A stretch of 42,291 nucleotides of DNA from contig DAHWIK010000009.1 of NCBI GenBank assembly GCA_027345185.1, positions 1 through 42,291 of the forward strand, read 5' to 3'. Shown here in pieces: positions 28,405-38,270 of this stretch. Position numbers and translations under genes: made by a program. This DNA comes from Microcaldota archaeon (GTDB lineage Archaea; Micrarchaeota; Micrarchaeia; Micrarchaeales; CABMGC01). The notes beneath the pieces are model-generated. The model was not told the origin of the DNA, searched no databases, and saw only the letters and a program-made list of their open reading frames with translations. Each line of letters begins with the position of its first letter. The first letter of the stretch is position 1.

Positions 28405-29784
28405 TCACGCTCCGGAAAGGCTCTGCTTTCTCGGATCTGTCCTTGATATTATCTCGGTTACTGAAGCCTTGTTGAAGCCCTTGAAGCCCTGGTCCCTCTC
28501 CAGATTCTCCATGTGGCTTCCTATTGCCCCATCAGAAAGGAACTTGTCATACTGCTCCTTTGTTATGTATTTTTCTGCAAGGAGCTTGTCAAGCCTGCTC
28601 TTATCAACCTTCCATATATCTCCCTGCGTGAAGGCCTGCTTCAGGAAGACGAAGTTTGAGAACGGAGCCATAACATTCACGCCGTAATTCTTCAAATCCG
28701 CAGTAAGCTTTTCAAATACGAACCTTGCCTCGAGATGATGCATTCCGGACTGGAGTATGCTCTCCCCGTGAAGACCTACCCAAAGACCAACGGTGCCAAG
28801 CTTGTCAGGCCTCTTCTTGAATCCCTCATGCGGAAAGTCAAAATCCGTCTCGTCAGCACCAAGGTCAACATCTGTGAAGACCACTATCTCGCATATCGGA
28901 TGCTCTAGTATCTGAGCGCCCCATCCTGCTCCGTCTCCAGCGTAGTACTTCTCCCTGCATTCGTATCCCATCTTCTCGAATAGACTTATCATGTGCTGGA
29001 AGTTGTCCCTTGATGACCTGTATGTGTGGTGGTCGTGGTTCCCCCAGCCAAGTCCAAGCTTGTCCTGCCTCTCCTTCTGCATCTGGCCTGCGCGGTTCCT
29101 TCTCTGCCAATATGCCCTTTCCGCCCTGAAGAATGCATCTGCAACCCTTGCGCTTTCCAGCCTCTTTGTTGCATCCTCAACCAATTTTTCAGTGTAGGCA
29201 ATGCCCTCCTTGTCTGTATCGAAATATCTCTGCCTGCAGTAGAACTTTGAAAGAACATCCAAGTAGACCTTGGAGTCTCCGGTGTTTCTCTCCTTGAATC
29301 CTTTGTATCCCCTTCTCTCTATGGCATTGAGTATGAAGTCCCCCTCCTTGTTTATCCTTGCGTAGCGTATGTGAGAAAATGGTTCGCCTTCCGGAGTTAT
29401 TCCGATAGAGAGCGCCTGCAGAAAGTCGTCTATGCATTCGGGCTTGAGCGTGACAATCATCTCCTTTTCGCTGCTCAGGAGAATGGGAAACAGGTATGAC
29501 CTTGGATGCCTGAATACGCGAAATCCATCAGGTTTGTCGATCTCTTTAATCTCAACAAGCCCGAGCTTCTTGAGCGTGACTTCGGTAACGCGGTTTTCAG
29601 GCACCGCCATGTGGTCTATCCAGTCAACGAAGCGCGTGGAGGTTTCGTCCATCATCCTCTTTGAGAGCCACTTTGCGAACTTGTTGTGGCTTATGAAGAA
29701 CTCGACATTCTCGTTTATGAACGACTCAAGCTCAGGATGGGTCTCCCAATCGAATTGGCCATTGCCTTCAGCTGCGGAAGCCAT
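28405..29784 (-). CDS. Uncharacterised 459-aa protein
   Basis: Long coding ORF with distinctive GWGNHDHHTYRSSRDNF, YYAGDGAGWGAQILEHP and LWVGLHGESILQSGMHHLEARF segments. Confidence 0.75.
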   Translation of the reverse strand: MASAAEGNGQFDWETHPELESFINENVEFFISHNKFAKWLSKRMMDETSTRFVDWIDHMAVPENRVTEVTLKKLGLVEIKEIDKPDGFRVFRHPRSYLFPILLSSEKEMIVTLKPECIDDFLQALSIGITPEGEPFSHIRYARINKEGDFILNAIERRGYKGFKERNTGDSKVYLDVLSKFYCRQRYFDTDKEGIAYTEKLVEDATKRLESARVADAFFRAERAYWQRRNRAGQMQKERQDKLGLGWGNHDHHTYRSSRDNFQHMISLFEKMGYECREKYYAGDGAGWGAQILEHPICEIVVFTDVDLGADETDFDFPHEGFKKRPDKLGTVGLWVGLHGESILQSGMHHLEARFVFEKLTADLKNYGVNVMAPFSNFVFLKQAFTQGDIWKVDKSRLDKLLAEKYITKEQYDKFLSDGAIGSHMENLERDQGFKGFNKASVTEIISRTDPRKQSLSGA

Positions 29785-29861
29785 GAATATGCCCTACATA
29801 GTATGGGCTAAAAAGTTAAAATAGCTATGATATAATCTTAATAATGAAATAAAGGGATTGC

Positions 29862-31187
29862 GTGGGTGACAAAAAGCTGTATGATGTCGTAATAGTGGGA
29901 GGGGGCGTCGTGGGTGCCGCCTTGCTCTACACGCTCAGCAATTATACAGACCTGAAAAGAATTGCGCTGGTTGAAAAGCAGGGGTCTATAGCTTCGCTCA
30001 ACTCTGACTGGACGAGCAATTCCCAGACCCTGCATTTTGGGGACGTTGAGACAAACTATACGGAGGAGAAGGCACTGAATACAAATGAGGCAGCAAAACT
30101 GATTCCTGGATATGAAAAGAGTGCAGGCCTGTCTGGAAGCGGTATGATAAAGAGGTGTCAGAAGCTTCTTCTCGCAGTTGGAGATGAAGAGATAGAATAT
30201 GCAGAGAGATGGTATAGGTCATTTGCAGGGAGGCTTTACAAGGGCTTAAAAAAGATAGGGATTGCCGAAGTAAAACGGATAGAACCGAACCTCATAAAGG
30301 GGAGGGACAGCTCTGAGAGGATAGCTGTGTACAAATCCGAAACAGGATACATGGTTGATTATGGAAGGCTTGCAAAATCGTTTGTAAAGAATTCAAAGTC
30401 CACAGGCAAGGAGATAGACATGCTTCTAAACACGAAGATATGTGCATTTGGTGAGGGTGGCGATGGATATGTCATCAAATCGGCAGACAGAGCCATACGC
30501 TGCAGGTCTGTCGTATTTGCAACCGGTGCATATGGCTTATATTTTGCAAAATCGATAGGTATTGCTGGGGATCTGTCAATAATAGCCACTGGCGGCGGTT
30601 TCTTCAAATCTAAAAAGGTATTGAATGGCAAGGTTTACAGGGTGCAGATGGGCAAGATGCCCTTTGTAGCGGTTCATGGCGATCCTGACATAAACGATCC
30701 GTCAGTAACAAGATTCGGACCCATCATATACCTGCCGTTGGGGATAGAAAAAGGTGAGTTTCAGCCGCTTGACTACGCAAAAATCTCAGGCGGTATTGGA
30801 TTGATACCTACATCAATAAAGGTACTGGACAAATATAACCTGTACGGTATCATATCTAGGCATTTATCATACAGCATTCCGTTGCTTGGCAAGAAATTGT
30901 TCCTAGATAATGAGGCTGTGAAGCTTGTTCCTTCGTTGAAATATTCGGATATTTCTCATGCAGAAGGATACGGTGGCATAAGCCCAAGAATAGTGAACAG
31001 GCGCAGCATGACATTGAATATAGGAGAAGAAAAGATACGAAAAGGGAATGCCATATTCAATATATCCCCTTCTCCTGGAGCCTCAAATTCACTTGCTATA
31101 GCTGAATCTGATGCAATATACCTGTCAAAAAGGTTGGGATTCAAATTTAATAGGGACAAGTTCAATAGGAATCTTAGGCCTAAATAA
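29862..31187 (+). CDS. FAD-dependent oxidoreductase, malate:quinone oxidoreductase-like
   Basis: Rossmann motif YDVVIVGGGVVGAALLYTL; TSNSQTLHFGDVETNYT and MIKRCQKLLLAVGDEE segments characteristic of Mqo. Confidence 0.85.
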   Translation: MGDKKLYDVVIVGGGVVGAALLYTLSNYTDLKRIALVEKQGSIASLNSDWTSNSQTLHFGDVETNYTEEKALNTNEAAKLIPGYEKSAGLSGSGMIKRCQKLLLAVGDEEIEYAERWYRSFAGRLYKGLKKIGIAEVKRIEPNLIKGRDSSERIAVYKSETGYMVDYGRLAKSFVKNSKSTGKEIDMLLNTKICAFGEGGDGYVIKSADRAIRCRSVVFATGAYGLYFAKSIGIAGDLSIIATGGGFFKSKKVLNGKVYRVQMGKMPFVAVHGDPDINDPSVTRFGPIIYLPLGIEKGEFQPLDYAKISGGIGLIPTSIKVLDKYNLYGIISRHLSYSIPLLGKKLFLDNEAVKLVPSLKYSDISHAEGYGGISPRIVNRRSMTLNIGEEKIRKGNAIFNISPSPGASNSLAIAESDAIYLSKRLGFKFNRDKFNRNLRPK

Positions 31188-31188
31188 T

Positions 31189-32091
31189 CTACAGTTCTTC
31201 TATCCATTTCACAACTTTTTTTACAAGCGTTTTCTCCTTTCCGTCGAATGAATGGTTTGCTCCGCTTATCAAAAGCGATGAGAACCTCCTCGACGATGTG
31301 CTTTTTTCAAGTAGAGCCAAATATTCATCAACCTTCTTCAAGGAATACTCCTCACGATCCCCGAATACGGCGAGTACCGGAGTTCGTATCGACCCAAACT
31401 CCTTTAAGTTACCATCATAGTTGAACAGCCGTGCTTCGACCCTTTTAAGGTTTAAAACTGAATCAAGCCGCTGCGCTGAAAATCCTGAGCCTCCGGGAGC
31501 TGGAAGATTTCCATTTCCTGATTTGACCATTCTTGCGCATGTGTCCCTGATTTTCCTATAATTTCCTCCAAGATTTATTCGGTTCAGATTGTAGTCATCT
31601 GCTGGGGCCACAAGTACTATTCCCTTTACTCTTCTGTCCCTGACCTTGTACTGATAATATGTTGCCTTCTGGCATCCAGTGCTGTGGCCGCACAGCACAA
31701 AGTCTCTGTATCCTATCTTTGAAAGGGCATCTATTGCTCCCTTTATGTCAAAAACAGATTCTTCGAAGCGCTCAAGGCTCGTACCGCCCATGATCCTCCT
31801 TCTCTTTCCATCCGTGTATTTCGAGAGTCCAGAAACAATGTCGTGGCCCCGTGTGTTGATTGAAAACAGGGCAAGACTCTTGGGAAGACTGTCAGCGAAT
31901 GATAGGGCCATGTGTGAAAATGCGCTGCCGTTCAGTCCATGTATGAAAACAATGCACCGACGCGGCCTCCTTGAGACTGAGGAAAGGAATCCGATTAGTC
32001 TTATCCCATCAGATGCGATGAATGGTATTATGCAACTGTTTCTTCCAAGTTTTATCTCATCCATAAATAGTATAACTTGAAGATGAAGCAT
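31189..32091 (-). CDS. Alpha/beta hydrolase
   Basis: VFIHGLNGSAFSHMAL, nucleophile elbow CGHSTGCQKA, VFGDREEYS, SGANHSFDG. Confidence 0.85.
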   Translation of the reverse strand: MLHLQVILFMDEIKLGRNSCIIPFIASDGIRLIGFLSSVSRRPRRCIVFIHGLNGSAFSHMALSFADSLPKSLALFSINTRGHDIVSGLSKYTDGKRRRIMGGTSLERFEESVFDIKGAIDALSKIGYRDFVLCGHSTGCQKATYYQYKVRDRRVKGIVLVAPADDYNLNRINLGGNYRKIRDTCARMVKSGNGNLPAPGGSGFSAQRLDSVLNLKRVEARLFNYDGNLKEFGSIRTPVLAVFGDREEYSLKKVDEYLALLEKSTSSRRFSSLLISGANHSFDGKEKTLVKKVVKWIEEL

Positions 32092-32125
32092 TAATAAATT
32101 TGGCAGGGTAAGTCATATTTGCTGC

Positions 32126-32200
32126 GGGCCTGTAACTCAGCTTGGCTAGAGTGGAAGGCTTTTAACCTTTAAGTCGAGGGTTCAAATCCCTCCAGGCCCG
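32126..32200 (+). tRNA. tRNA-Lys (anticodon UUU)
   Basis: GGGCCTG/CAGGCCC acceptor, anticodon loop CTTTTAA, T-arm GAGGG-TTCAAAT-CCCTC. Confidence 0.95.
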
Positions 32201-32278
32201 ATAATTTACATGACAAGGCTTATAAATTTCCGCATCCAGTCTACATCAGAGCACGCTTTCCGTGCGAATAATGGTCGT

Positions 32279-33493
32279 ATGTCTGATAATAGCAAGATCA
32301 TTGGGATCCTTGTCATAATAATATTCGCGGCGATAGCTCTGGCCTATACATATCTGTTCAACCACCAACCATATGCAATCATAAAAACAGGTCAGAGTGG
32401 AAACCTGACTTCAGGAGGAAATGGGGGCACAAAGGTGGTAGTCTATAATTCAGTCTCATCTAACGGCAATGAGCAGACCACAGTATCCTCAACCACCACT
32501 GCAGTCATCAACAAGCAGATTTACTCTGTCCCTATAGTCATAAGGAACCTACAAATCTCACCTACACCTGCCGGGCTGCAGGATATGATAGTGGTTCCGA
32601 GCTCTAATTACTCTTCTTATATTGACCCGAACTGGAATAACGTTGAATTCACTACTGCACCGGAGGGTGGAGGCAGCATGATAGAGGCCTGGGTGGAGAG
32701 CAATGCAACATCATCGTCAAGAGCAACGGTTGTGTGGGTGAAGCTCCCTATGATCATAGATGGGCATGATACAACAACGATATACATGGATTTTATGAAC
32801 TTCCCGGTGCTTTCACGTGATGGCCCTACCGGTGAGGCTCCTGAGCTCAGCACCGCGTATGCACAATACGATAATGGCGCATTGGTATTCAACTTTTACG
32901 ATAATTTCTCTGGAAGAGGACTCAACACAGACCTATGGTCAAACTCTTCTGCATTTTCATCCAACCCTGTAATTGTTAACGATGGTTTGACTATAGGACC
33001 ATCTACTTCAAAGCAGAACAATGGATACAGTGCTGTCATATCACTGCGGTCATTCGGTCAGGGAGTTGTGGAGTTCTACGGAACACTGCTTGACAATTCG
33101 ACACAGCCGCATTATCAGGATGTTGGTCTCATTCCCGCTTCCTCAAGCAATGCGTGCAACCTCATAGCCATAGGGTCGTTCTATGGCCCTGGATATGCTG
33201 GCCTGCAGACAATAGACAGCTACTGCTATGCCAAATATTCACAAGGACTAAGCTTCGGCAAACCAGAAATATACTCGATATTCGTGCCCAGCCTTAACCC
33301 CACAAATGCAACAGCTACAGTTGACTACGCAAATCCAGTAACATTGTCGTTTGCGTCTCTGTTACTGCCCCAGAACATAGGATTCGAGAACCAAGGCACA
33401 ATAGGAAACCTCGGCCCCATCTACTGGATAAGGCAACGGGATTATCCGCCGGGTGGGGTGCTTCCGGCGTTTAGTTTTGGCAAGCTGCAGTAA
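32279..33493 (+). CDS. Membrane-anchored extracytoplasmic protein with DUF2341-like region
   Basis: N-terminal TM IIGILVIIIFAAIALAYTYLF; AWVESNATSSSRATVVWVKLPMIIDGHDTTTIYMDF and NFYDNFSGRGLNTDLWS. Confidence 0.75.
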   Translation: MSDNSKIIGILVIIIFAAIALAYTYLFNHQPYAIIKTGQSGNLTSGGNGGTKVVVYNSVSSNGNEQTTVSSTTTAVINKQIYSVPIVIRNLQISPTPAGLQDMIVVPSSNYSSYIDPNWNNVEFTTAPEGGGSMIEAWVESNATSSSRATVVWVKLPMIIDGHDTTTIYMDFMNFPVLSRDGPTGEAPELSTAYAQYDNGALVFNFYDNFSGRGLNTDLWSNSSAFSSNPVIVNDGLTIGPSTSKQNNGYSAVISLRSFGQGVVEFYGTLLDNSTQPHYQDVGLIPASSSNACNLIAIGSFYGPGYAGLQTIDSYCYAKYSQGLSFGKPEIYSIFVPSLNPTNATATVDYANPVTLSFASLLLPQNIGFENQGTIGNLGPIYWIRQRDYPPGGVLPAFSFGKLQ

Positions 33494-33524
33494 ATGATCT
33501 GTTAATTCTTATAGGTTCTAAGGT

Positions 33525-35072
33525 ATGGAGAAAAAATCAAAAGAAGAGATGAGGAATAAGCACTGGACAGAGATACTTGTGGAGCGGCTGCTTGAGGGAA
33601 AGAAGACGCAGTATGTGATAACAGGTGGCATGACAACAAGCGGTCCGGCACATCTTGGGACAATATGCGAATTCCTTTATCCGTATACGCTACAGCAGAC
33701 TATTCTGGATCTGGGCAAGGTCGCAGATTTCTATTTTATCGGAGATATACTTGACGCGTTTGACGGCATTCCCTTAGAGATGCAGAAATACAGCGGAATC
33801 CTAGCCACGGAACTGGGAAAGCCCCTGGTATATGTTGTTGACCCACTAGGGTGCCATACCTCCTTTGGGGATCATTACCTTGATCAGGCAAAGAAGCTCA
33901 TGAAGTGGCTAGGCGCTGAGATCAATGTTCTTAAGGTAAATGAGCTGTACAATGAAGGCAGGTTTGACCCATATACAGTCGAGTACTTTAGGCAGGAGCC
34001 AAAGGTTAAGGAGATTGTCGCAGCAACATCGATGCGCAAGATAGAGGACCTGAAGGACTGGAGCCCTATCATGCCAATCTGCGAAAAATGCGGAAAGATA
34101 GCCACAACAAGAGTCACCTGGCATAACGATGCTGAGTATGAATACGTCTGCAATAGGGATGCCAAGTACACAAAAGGATGCGGATACTGCGGCAGGTCAA
34201 AGATATCCGACCACAAATACAAACTGCAGTGGAGACTGCATTGGCCTTCTTGGCAGGCAATGTTTAACTCAAGCATAGAAGGAAGCGGGATGGACCATAT
34301 GACAATGGGTGGCAGCGCGACTACCGCACCGGTAATACACAAGGAAATTCTCAATCGTGAACCCCCAGTTCTCTTCAAGTACGGGTTCATATTCATTAAT
34401 GGCCAGAAGCCCTCAAAGTCGAAGGGAATCGGTATGAGCGCCGCGGAGCTCAGCACGCTCATACCGCCAGAGATGCTCAAGTATTCGCTGATAGAGCCTG
34501 ACATACAGAAGGACAAGGACATAGACCTCACTGGAGATAGGCTGATAGCACTGTACAACGATCTTGAAAGGATAAGCACGGTCAATGAGCCCGGGAACAG
34601 GGCTGACGAGAAGAAGTTACTTGCGTTCAGAGTCGCAGTAAAGAGGCTGGGATGGAAGTCCTCATTCGTAGACACGCTTCTGAATTATCAGATATATCAT
34701 GATTGGGATAAAGTAGGAGAACTCCTTGGCGACCCTGAAGGCGTGAAATACCTTTCAGCTTACATAGAGAGATGGTTGGCCAAGGGATACGCACCGGACA
34801 GATACAATTTTTCGATAAAGGAGACCAAAATAGACACTAACAAGAACGCCGTAAGGAGGCTAATATCAGGCCTTAAGCCCAGTATGACAAACCTTGAAGT
34901 GCATAATCTGGTTTATGAAACTGCAAAGGCCGAAGGAATTGATGCTGACTCACTGTTCACCTCAATATACACAGCACTCATAGGCAAGGATAAGGGACCC
35001 AGAGTAGGCAAGTTTATTGTGGCCATAGGTATAGATAGGGTAAGGCAGATGCTTGAATTTGCAATAAGCTGA
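33525..35072 (+). CDS. lysS: Lysyl-tRNA synthetase, class I
   Basis: HIGH-like TSGPAHLGTICEF, zinc-cysteine cluster CEKCGK...CGYCGRSK, KMSKS-like KPSKSKGIGMS. Confidence 0.95.
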   Translation: MEKKSKEEMRNKHWTEILVERLLEGKKTQYVITGGMTTSGPAHLGTICEFLYPYTLQQTILDLGKVADFYFIGDILDAFDGIPLEMQKYSGILATELGKPLVYVVDPLGCHTSFGDHYLDQAKKLMKWLGAEINVLKVNELYNEGRFDPYTVEYFRQEPKVKEIVAATSMRKIEDLKDWSPIMPICEKCGKIATTRVTWHNDAEYEYVCNRDAKYTKGCGYCGRSKISDHKYKLQWRLHWPSWQAMFNSSIEGSGMDHMTMGGSATTAPVIHKEILNREPPVLFKYGFIFINGQKPSKSKGIGMSAAELSTLIPPEMLKYSLIEPDIQKDKDIDLTGDRLIALYNDLERISTVNEPGNRADEKKLLAFRVAVKRLGWKSSFVDTLLNYQIYHDWDKVGELLGDPEGVKYLSAYIERWLAKGYAPDRYNFSIKETKIDTNKNAVRRLISGLKPSMTNLEVHNLVYETAKAEGIDADSLFTSIYTALIGKDKGPRVGKFIVAIGIDRVRQMLEFAIS

Positions 35073-35435
35073 CAGCTAGATCTTTGACTTTGTGGCTTCA
35101 TGCAGGGCACATTTTTGTATCCCTTCTCGACCATCGTATTCTCATCGAGTTCATTGTGGGATTTCAACCTGACTATTCTGACAATATCTTCAACTTTCTC
35201 CACTATTTTAGCGTTTTTCTTGCCGCCGTGTATCCACTCGTATCGCCCATTATCATAATCTGCATTGCTTTGCTACTGTCCTTTTGTAACATTGCTCTAA
35301 GAATCAGAACTCCAAGCGCGGTAAGCCTTGGATGACTATGAAAAGGGAAAGCTAGTGTATGTCTGCTCTGCCGAACTAAAGGCTCTTGAAATAGAGCTTA
35401 ATGAGGAACAGTTACTTTGAATTCTGTTTAATTAA

Positions 35436-35507
35436 AGCCTCCGGCGAGGATTGAACTCGCGGCCTCGTCCTTACCAAGGACGCGCTCTACCACTGAGCTA
35501 CAGAGGC
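35436..35507 (-). tRNA. tRNA-Thr (anticodon GGU)
   Basis: Reverse complement GCCTCTG/CGGAGGC, anticodon arm CGTCC-TTGGTAA-GGACG, T-loop TTCAATC. Confidence 0.94.
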
Positions 35508-35565
35508 ACAATAGAGCTTTTCAGTAGAAATATATAAATTGCATCTCATAGTTAAAGGTCTGTTC

Positions 35566-36516
35566 ATGGAGATTGGAAAGCTTGGCGAAAGGAAGCTGAT
35601 AGAGAGGATACGTGCTGCGTATAGCTATGCTTGGCCTAACAGCGATTCTGCGTATGTGGATGTTGGGAAAAATAGACTCCTGATAACCAACGACTCGATA
35701 ACACAAAGTACGCACATACCAAGCGGTGCGAATCCCATGGATGTAGGATATTTCTTTGCGGCGATAAACCTTAGCGACATAGCTGCAATGGGAGGCTTGC
35801 CGCTGTATTTTATGTCATCCATGATACTTCCGCCAAAACTCGACTCAAAGTATCTTATTGGGCTGGAGCGCGGGATAAGGAAATGCCTTAATCGTTATAA
35901 TGTAAAAATGATTGGAGGTGACTTGAAGAAAGGCAGGGAGCTTGTGCTTACTGGAATAGCGATAGGCGAAGTAGACAAATCAAGGATGATGCAACGGCTG
36001 AATATGAAAGACAGCGAAGCCTTGTGTGTGACTGGAGAGCTAGGACGCAATGCTGCTGGATATTATGAGTGGAAAAGGGGCTCCAAAACTGGTGCAGCAA
36101 TGCTGCTTGATGTCGATCCGAAGATAAATGAGGGCAGGTTTTTATCTGATAATGGCATAAAAGCTGCAATGGATCTTTCGGATGGAGTATATTCTGCAAT
36201 ACATCAGCTCAGCTCTGCGACAGGGCTTGGATTTGAGATATTTTATGATTCGATACCGGTGTCTCAGGAGGCTTCTGCTGTTAATATGAAGCAGGGAATA
36301 GACATAGAGCAGCTGTGCCTGAACTTCGGAGGCGATTATCAGCTTATGTTTTCAGTTAAGGAGGCAGAGTTTGAGAGGCTAAGGAGAAAGGCTTTAGCAA
36401 GGAGAATAAGGATAACAAGGATTGGAAGGATAATCGGCAGCAAGAACGTGCTTATCAGGGATTCAAAAAGAATAAATATAAGAAAATACGGATATGAACA
36501 CTTCATAACGGATTGA
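35566..36516 (+). CDS. thiL: Thiamine-monophosphate kinase
   Basis: TNDSITQSTHI, NLSDIAAMGGLPLYF, MIGGDLKKG, MDLSDGVYSAI, NFGGDYQLMFSV. Confidence 0.9.
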   Translation: MEIGKLGERKLIERIRAAYSYAWPNSDSAYVDVGKNRLLITNDSITQSTHIPSGANPMDVGYFFAAINLSDIAAMGGLPLYFMSSMILPPKLDSKYLIGLERGIRKCLNRYNVKMIGGDLKKGRELVLTGIAIGEVDKSRMMQRLNMKDSEALCVTGELGRNAAGYYEWKRGSKTGAAMLLDVDPKINEGRFLSDNGIKAAMDLSDGVYSAIHQLSSATGLGFEIFYDSIPVSQEASAVNMKQGIDIEQLCLNFGGDYQLMFSVKEAEFERLRRKALARRIRITRIGRIIGSKNVLIRDSKRINIRKYGYEHFITD

Positions 36517-36546
36517 TTTTACATAATGACGTATCGCCAGCAATCG

Positions 36547-36560
36547 TTTATAAATTAGAA
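36547..36560 (+). promoter_or_regulatory. Possible TATA box for thiE
   Basis: ttataaattag about 25 nt before ATG 36577, consistent with leaderless initiation at MDRLKH. Confidence 0.5.
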
Positions 36561-36576
36561 AAATGTGACTTACTTA

Positions 36577-37251
36577 ATGGACAGATTAAAGCATACAAAA
36601 GGCGGCAGGGAGCACATACACGACCTAAGGGAGGTCATGAATTCGATAAAGGTGCTTCCAAAGGGCATATATGGAATAACGTCTAACACATTTGGTCAGA
36701 CACACCTGCAGAGCGCAAAGATATTCCTTGACGCAGGAATAAGGATAGTGCAATACAGGGAGAAGTCAGCCCCTACAGTAGAAGAAGCAAAGGAGCTGAA
36801 GAGGTTATGTGCACATTATGGAGCATTATTCATAGTAAATGATAGACTGGACATTGCAATAGCATCAGACGCTGATGGAGTGCACCTTGGTCAGGATGAC
36901 ACGCCAATAGCTGCAGCAAAAAAGCAGTTTGGAGGGATAATTGGGGTATCTGCGACGAGCCTTGGAGAAGCATTTATGGCGCAGGAGGGAGGTGCTGATT
37001 ATCTTGGGATTGGAGCTATGTTTTCTACAGACACAAAGAGCGATGCAAAACTTGTCTCGTTTGAGGAGTTCAGGAAGATAAGGGAGAAGGTATCCTTGCC
37101 AATATACGCTATTGGCGGGATAAAATATGAGAACATACAGATGATAAAGAGGCTTGGCGCAGACGGGATAGCTGTGATATCTTCAGTGCTCGCTGCGCCG
37201 GATCCGCATCTAGCAGCAGCATCGATGATAGAAAAATGGGTTAAATCTTAG
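36577..37251 (+). CDS. thiE: Thiamine-phosphate synthase
   Basis: GIYGITSN, VQYREKSA, LFIVNDRLDIAIASDADGVHLGQDD, IIGVSATS, YLGIGAMFSTDTKSDA, IYAIGGI. Confidence 0.93.
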   Translation: MDRLKHTKGGREHIHDLREVMNSIKVLPKGIYGITSNTFGQTHLQSAKIFLDAGIRIVQYREKSAPTVEEAKELKRLCAHYGALFIVNDRLDIAIASDADGVHLGQDDTPIAAAKKQFGGIIGVSATSLGEAFMAQEGGADYLGIGAMFSTDTKSDAKLVSFEEFRKIREKVSLPIYAIGGIKYENIQMIKRLGADGIAVISSVLAAPDPHLAAASMIEKWVKS

Positions 37252-37480
37252 ACTTTGCCCTTATTCTTTCGGATGAACTCCTTCTTAGCCAAATCAGGTC
37301 ATGTACGTGCTAAAGGACCTTAAGATAGAATGGGATGAATTCGAGCGGCACTTGTAGACCTGAACTAGTTTTATAAATCGTGGCAGGTCCAATATGGCCG
37401 GCTTTTCAAATCCCTTTGCCTATTTTGTTGTCTGATTTTCTGCGCGGACGCCCTGTGGCAGCTTTTACCACAAAGCAGCA

Positions 37481-38252
37481 TCACTTAGGCAAATTCCTTT
37501 GCAGTCTTTCAAGAGCTACCTTACTATCTGATATAATCACATCTGCACTGCGGATCCCTACGACCACCGGAGCAACACTGGCTGGCGAGCCGTAGCCGCC
37601 GAGGAGGAACCGACTACCAAGGTCCCGCGCGTCGTCGTCAGAGTTCACGTTGAGCGACAACGGCTGACTGCCAGACCAGACACGAACCTTTTGGTCAATT
37701 GATTCTTTTTCAGTTGCCTTTACAAGTTCGCCCTGTACATCAAATGCGTAAGTGCTATCTTCTTTTTGGATTCCTTACCCAGATAGCCAAAACCACTTCC
37801 CCTTGAATTTATCTATCAGTTCAGAGGAACGTAAAAGCGCCTCTTGATATGTAAGTGGTCGCAGACCGTTTTCTGCAAGAAGTTTAATTGATTGAGAATG
37901 GTTGCCTCCCTGTTCCAGTACTTGCAGAGGCTGCAGACTCCGGGGCATAGCGGCATGCGCAGTCAATGCACCATCATCATTTTTACTCCTTGAGCGTCCT
38001 TTGAGCAGGCTTGGCATTAGGAATCACGATATACGCTGGCCTGCCGAGATATATAAAACTGGCCTTTCCAGGCAGAATTTGAGGAAAATATGTGGATTTT
38101 GGCACGCTCCCTGAATCTGAGTAGGGTAAGTTTCTTTCCTTTGTCGCACCAGCTCGGCTTGCTATCCTGCCCAGTTCGGTTTTGCTAAACGAATCTGGCT
38201 GCTTTGGCTGGATATCTGCTGTGGCTTGCTCCGTAACCGAACTCTGCTTATG
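37481..38252 (-). pseudogene. Decayed gene of unknown family (frameshift near 37983-38017 and in-frame TAA at 37775-37777)
   Basis: Minus-strand frames join to ...ILPGKASFIYLGRPAYIVIPNAKPAQRTLKE* / KNDDGALTAHAAMPRSLQPLQVLEQGGNHSQSIKLLAENGLRPLTYQEALLRSSELIDKFKGKWFWLSG*GIQKEDSTYAFDVQGELVKATEKESIDQKVRVWSGSQPLSLNVNSDDDARDLGSRFLLGGYGSPASVAPVVVGI...; coding-like on both sides of the stop. Confidence 0.65.
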
Positions 38253-38270
38253 TCATCGGTTTGAAGAATT

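Noticed and set aside
33884-34675. 263-aa minus ORF
   Set aside because: Antisense to class I LysRS; no motif support despite length
35084-35335. 83-aa hydrophobic plus ORF
   Set aside because: Probably the antisense shadow of the K/E-rich minus-strand frame
37380-37595. 71-aa plus ORF
   Set aside because: Antisense to the decayed minus-strand gene, which has the better protein-like translation
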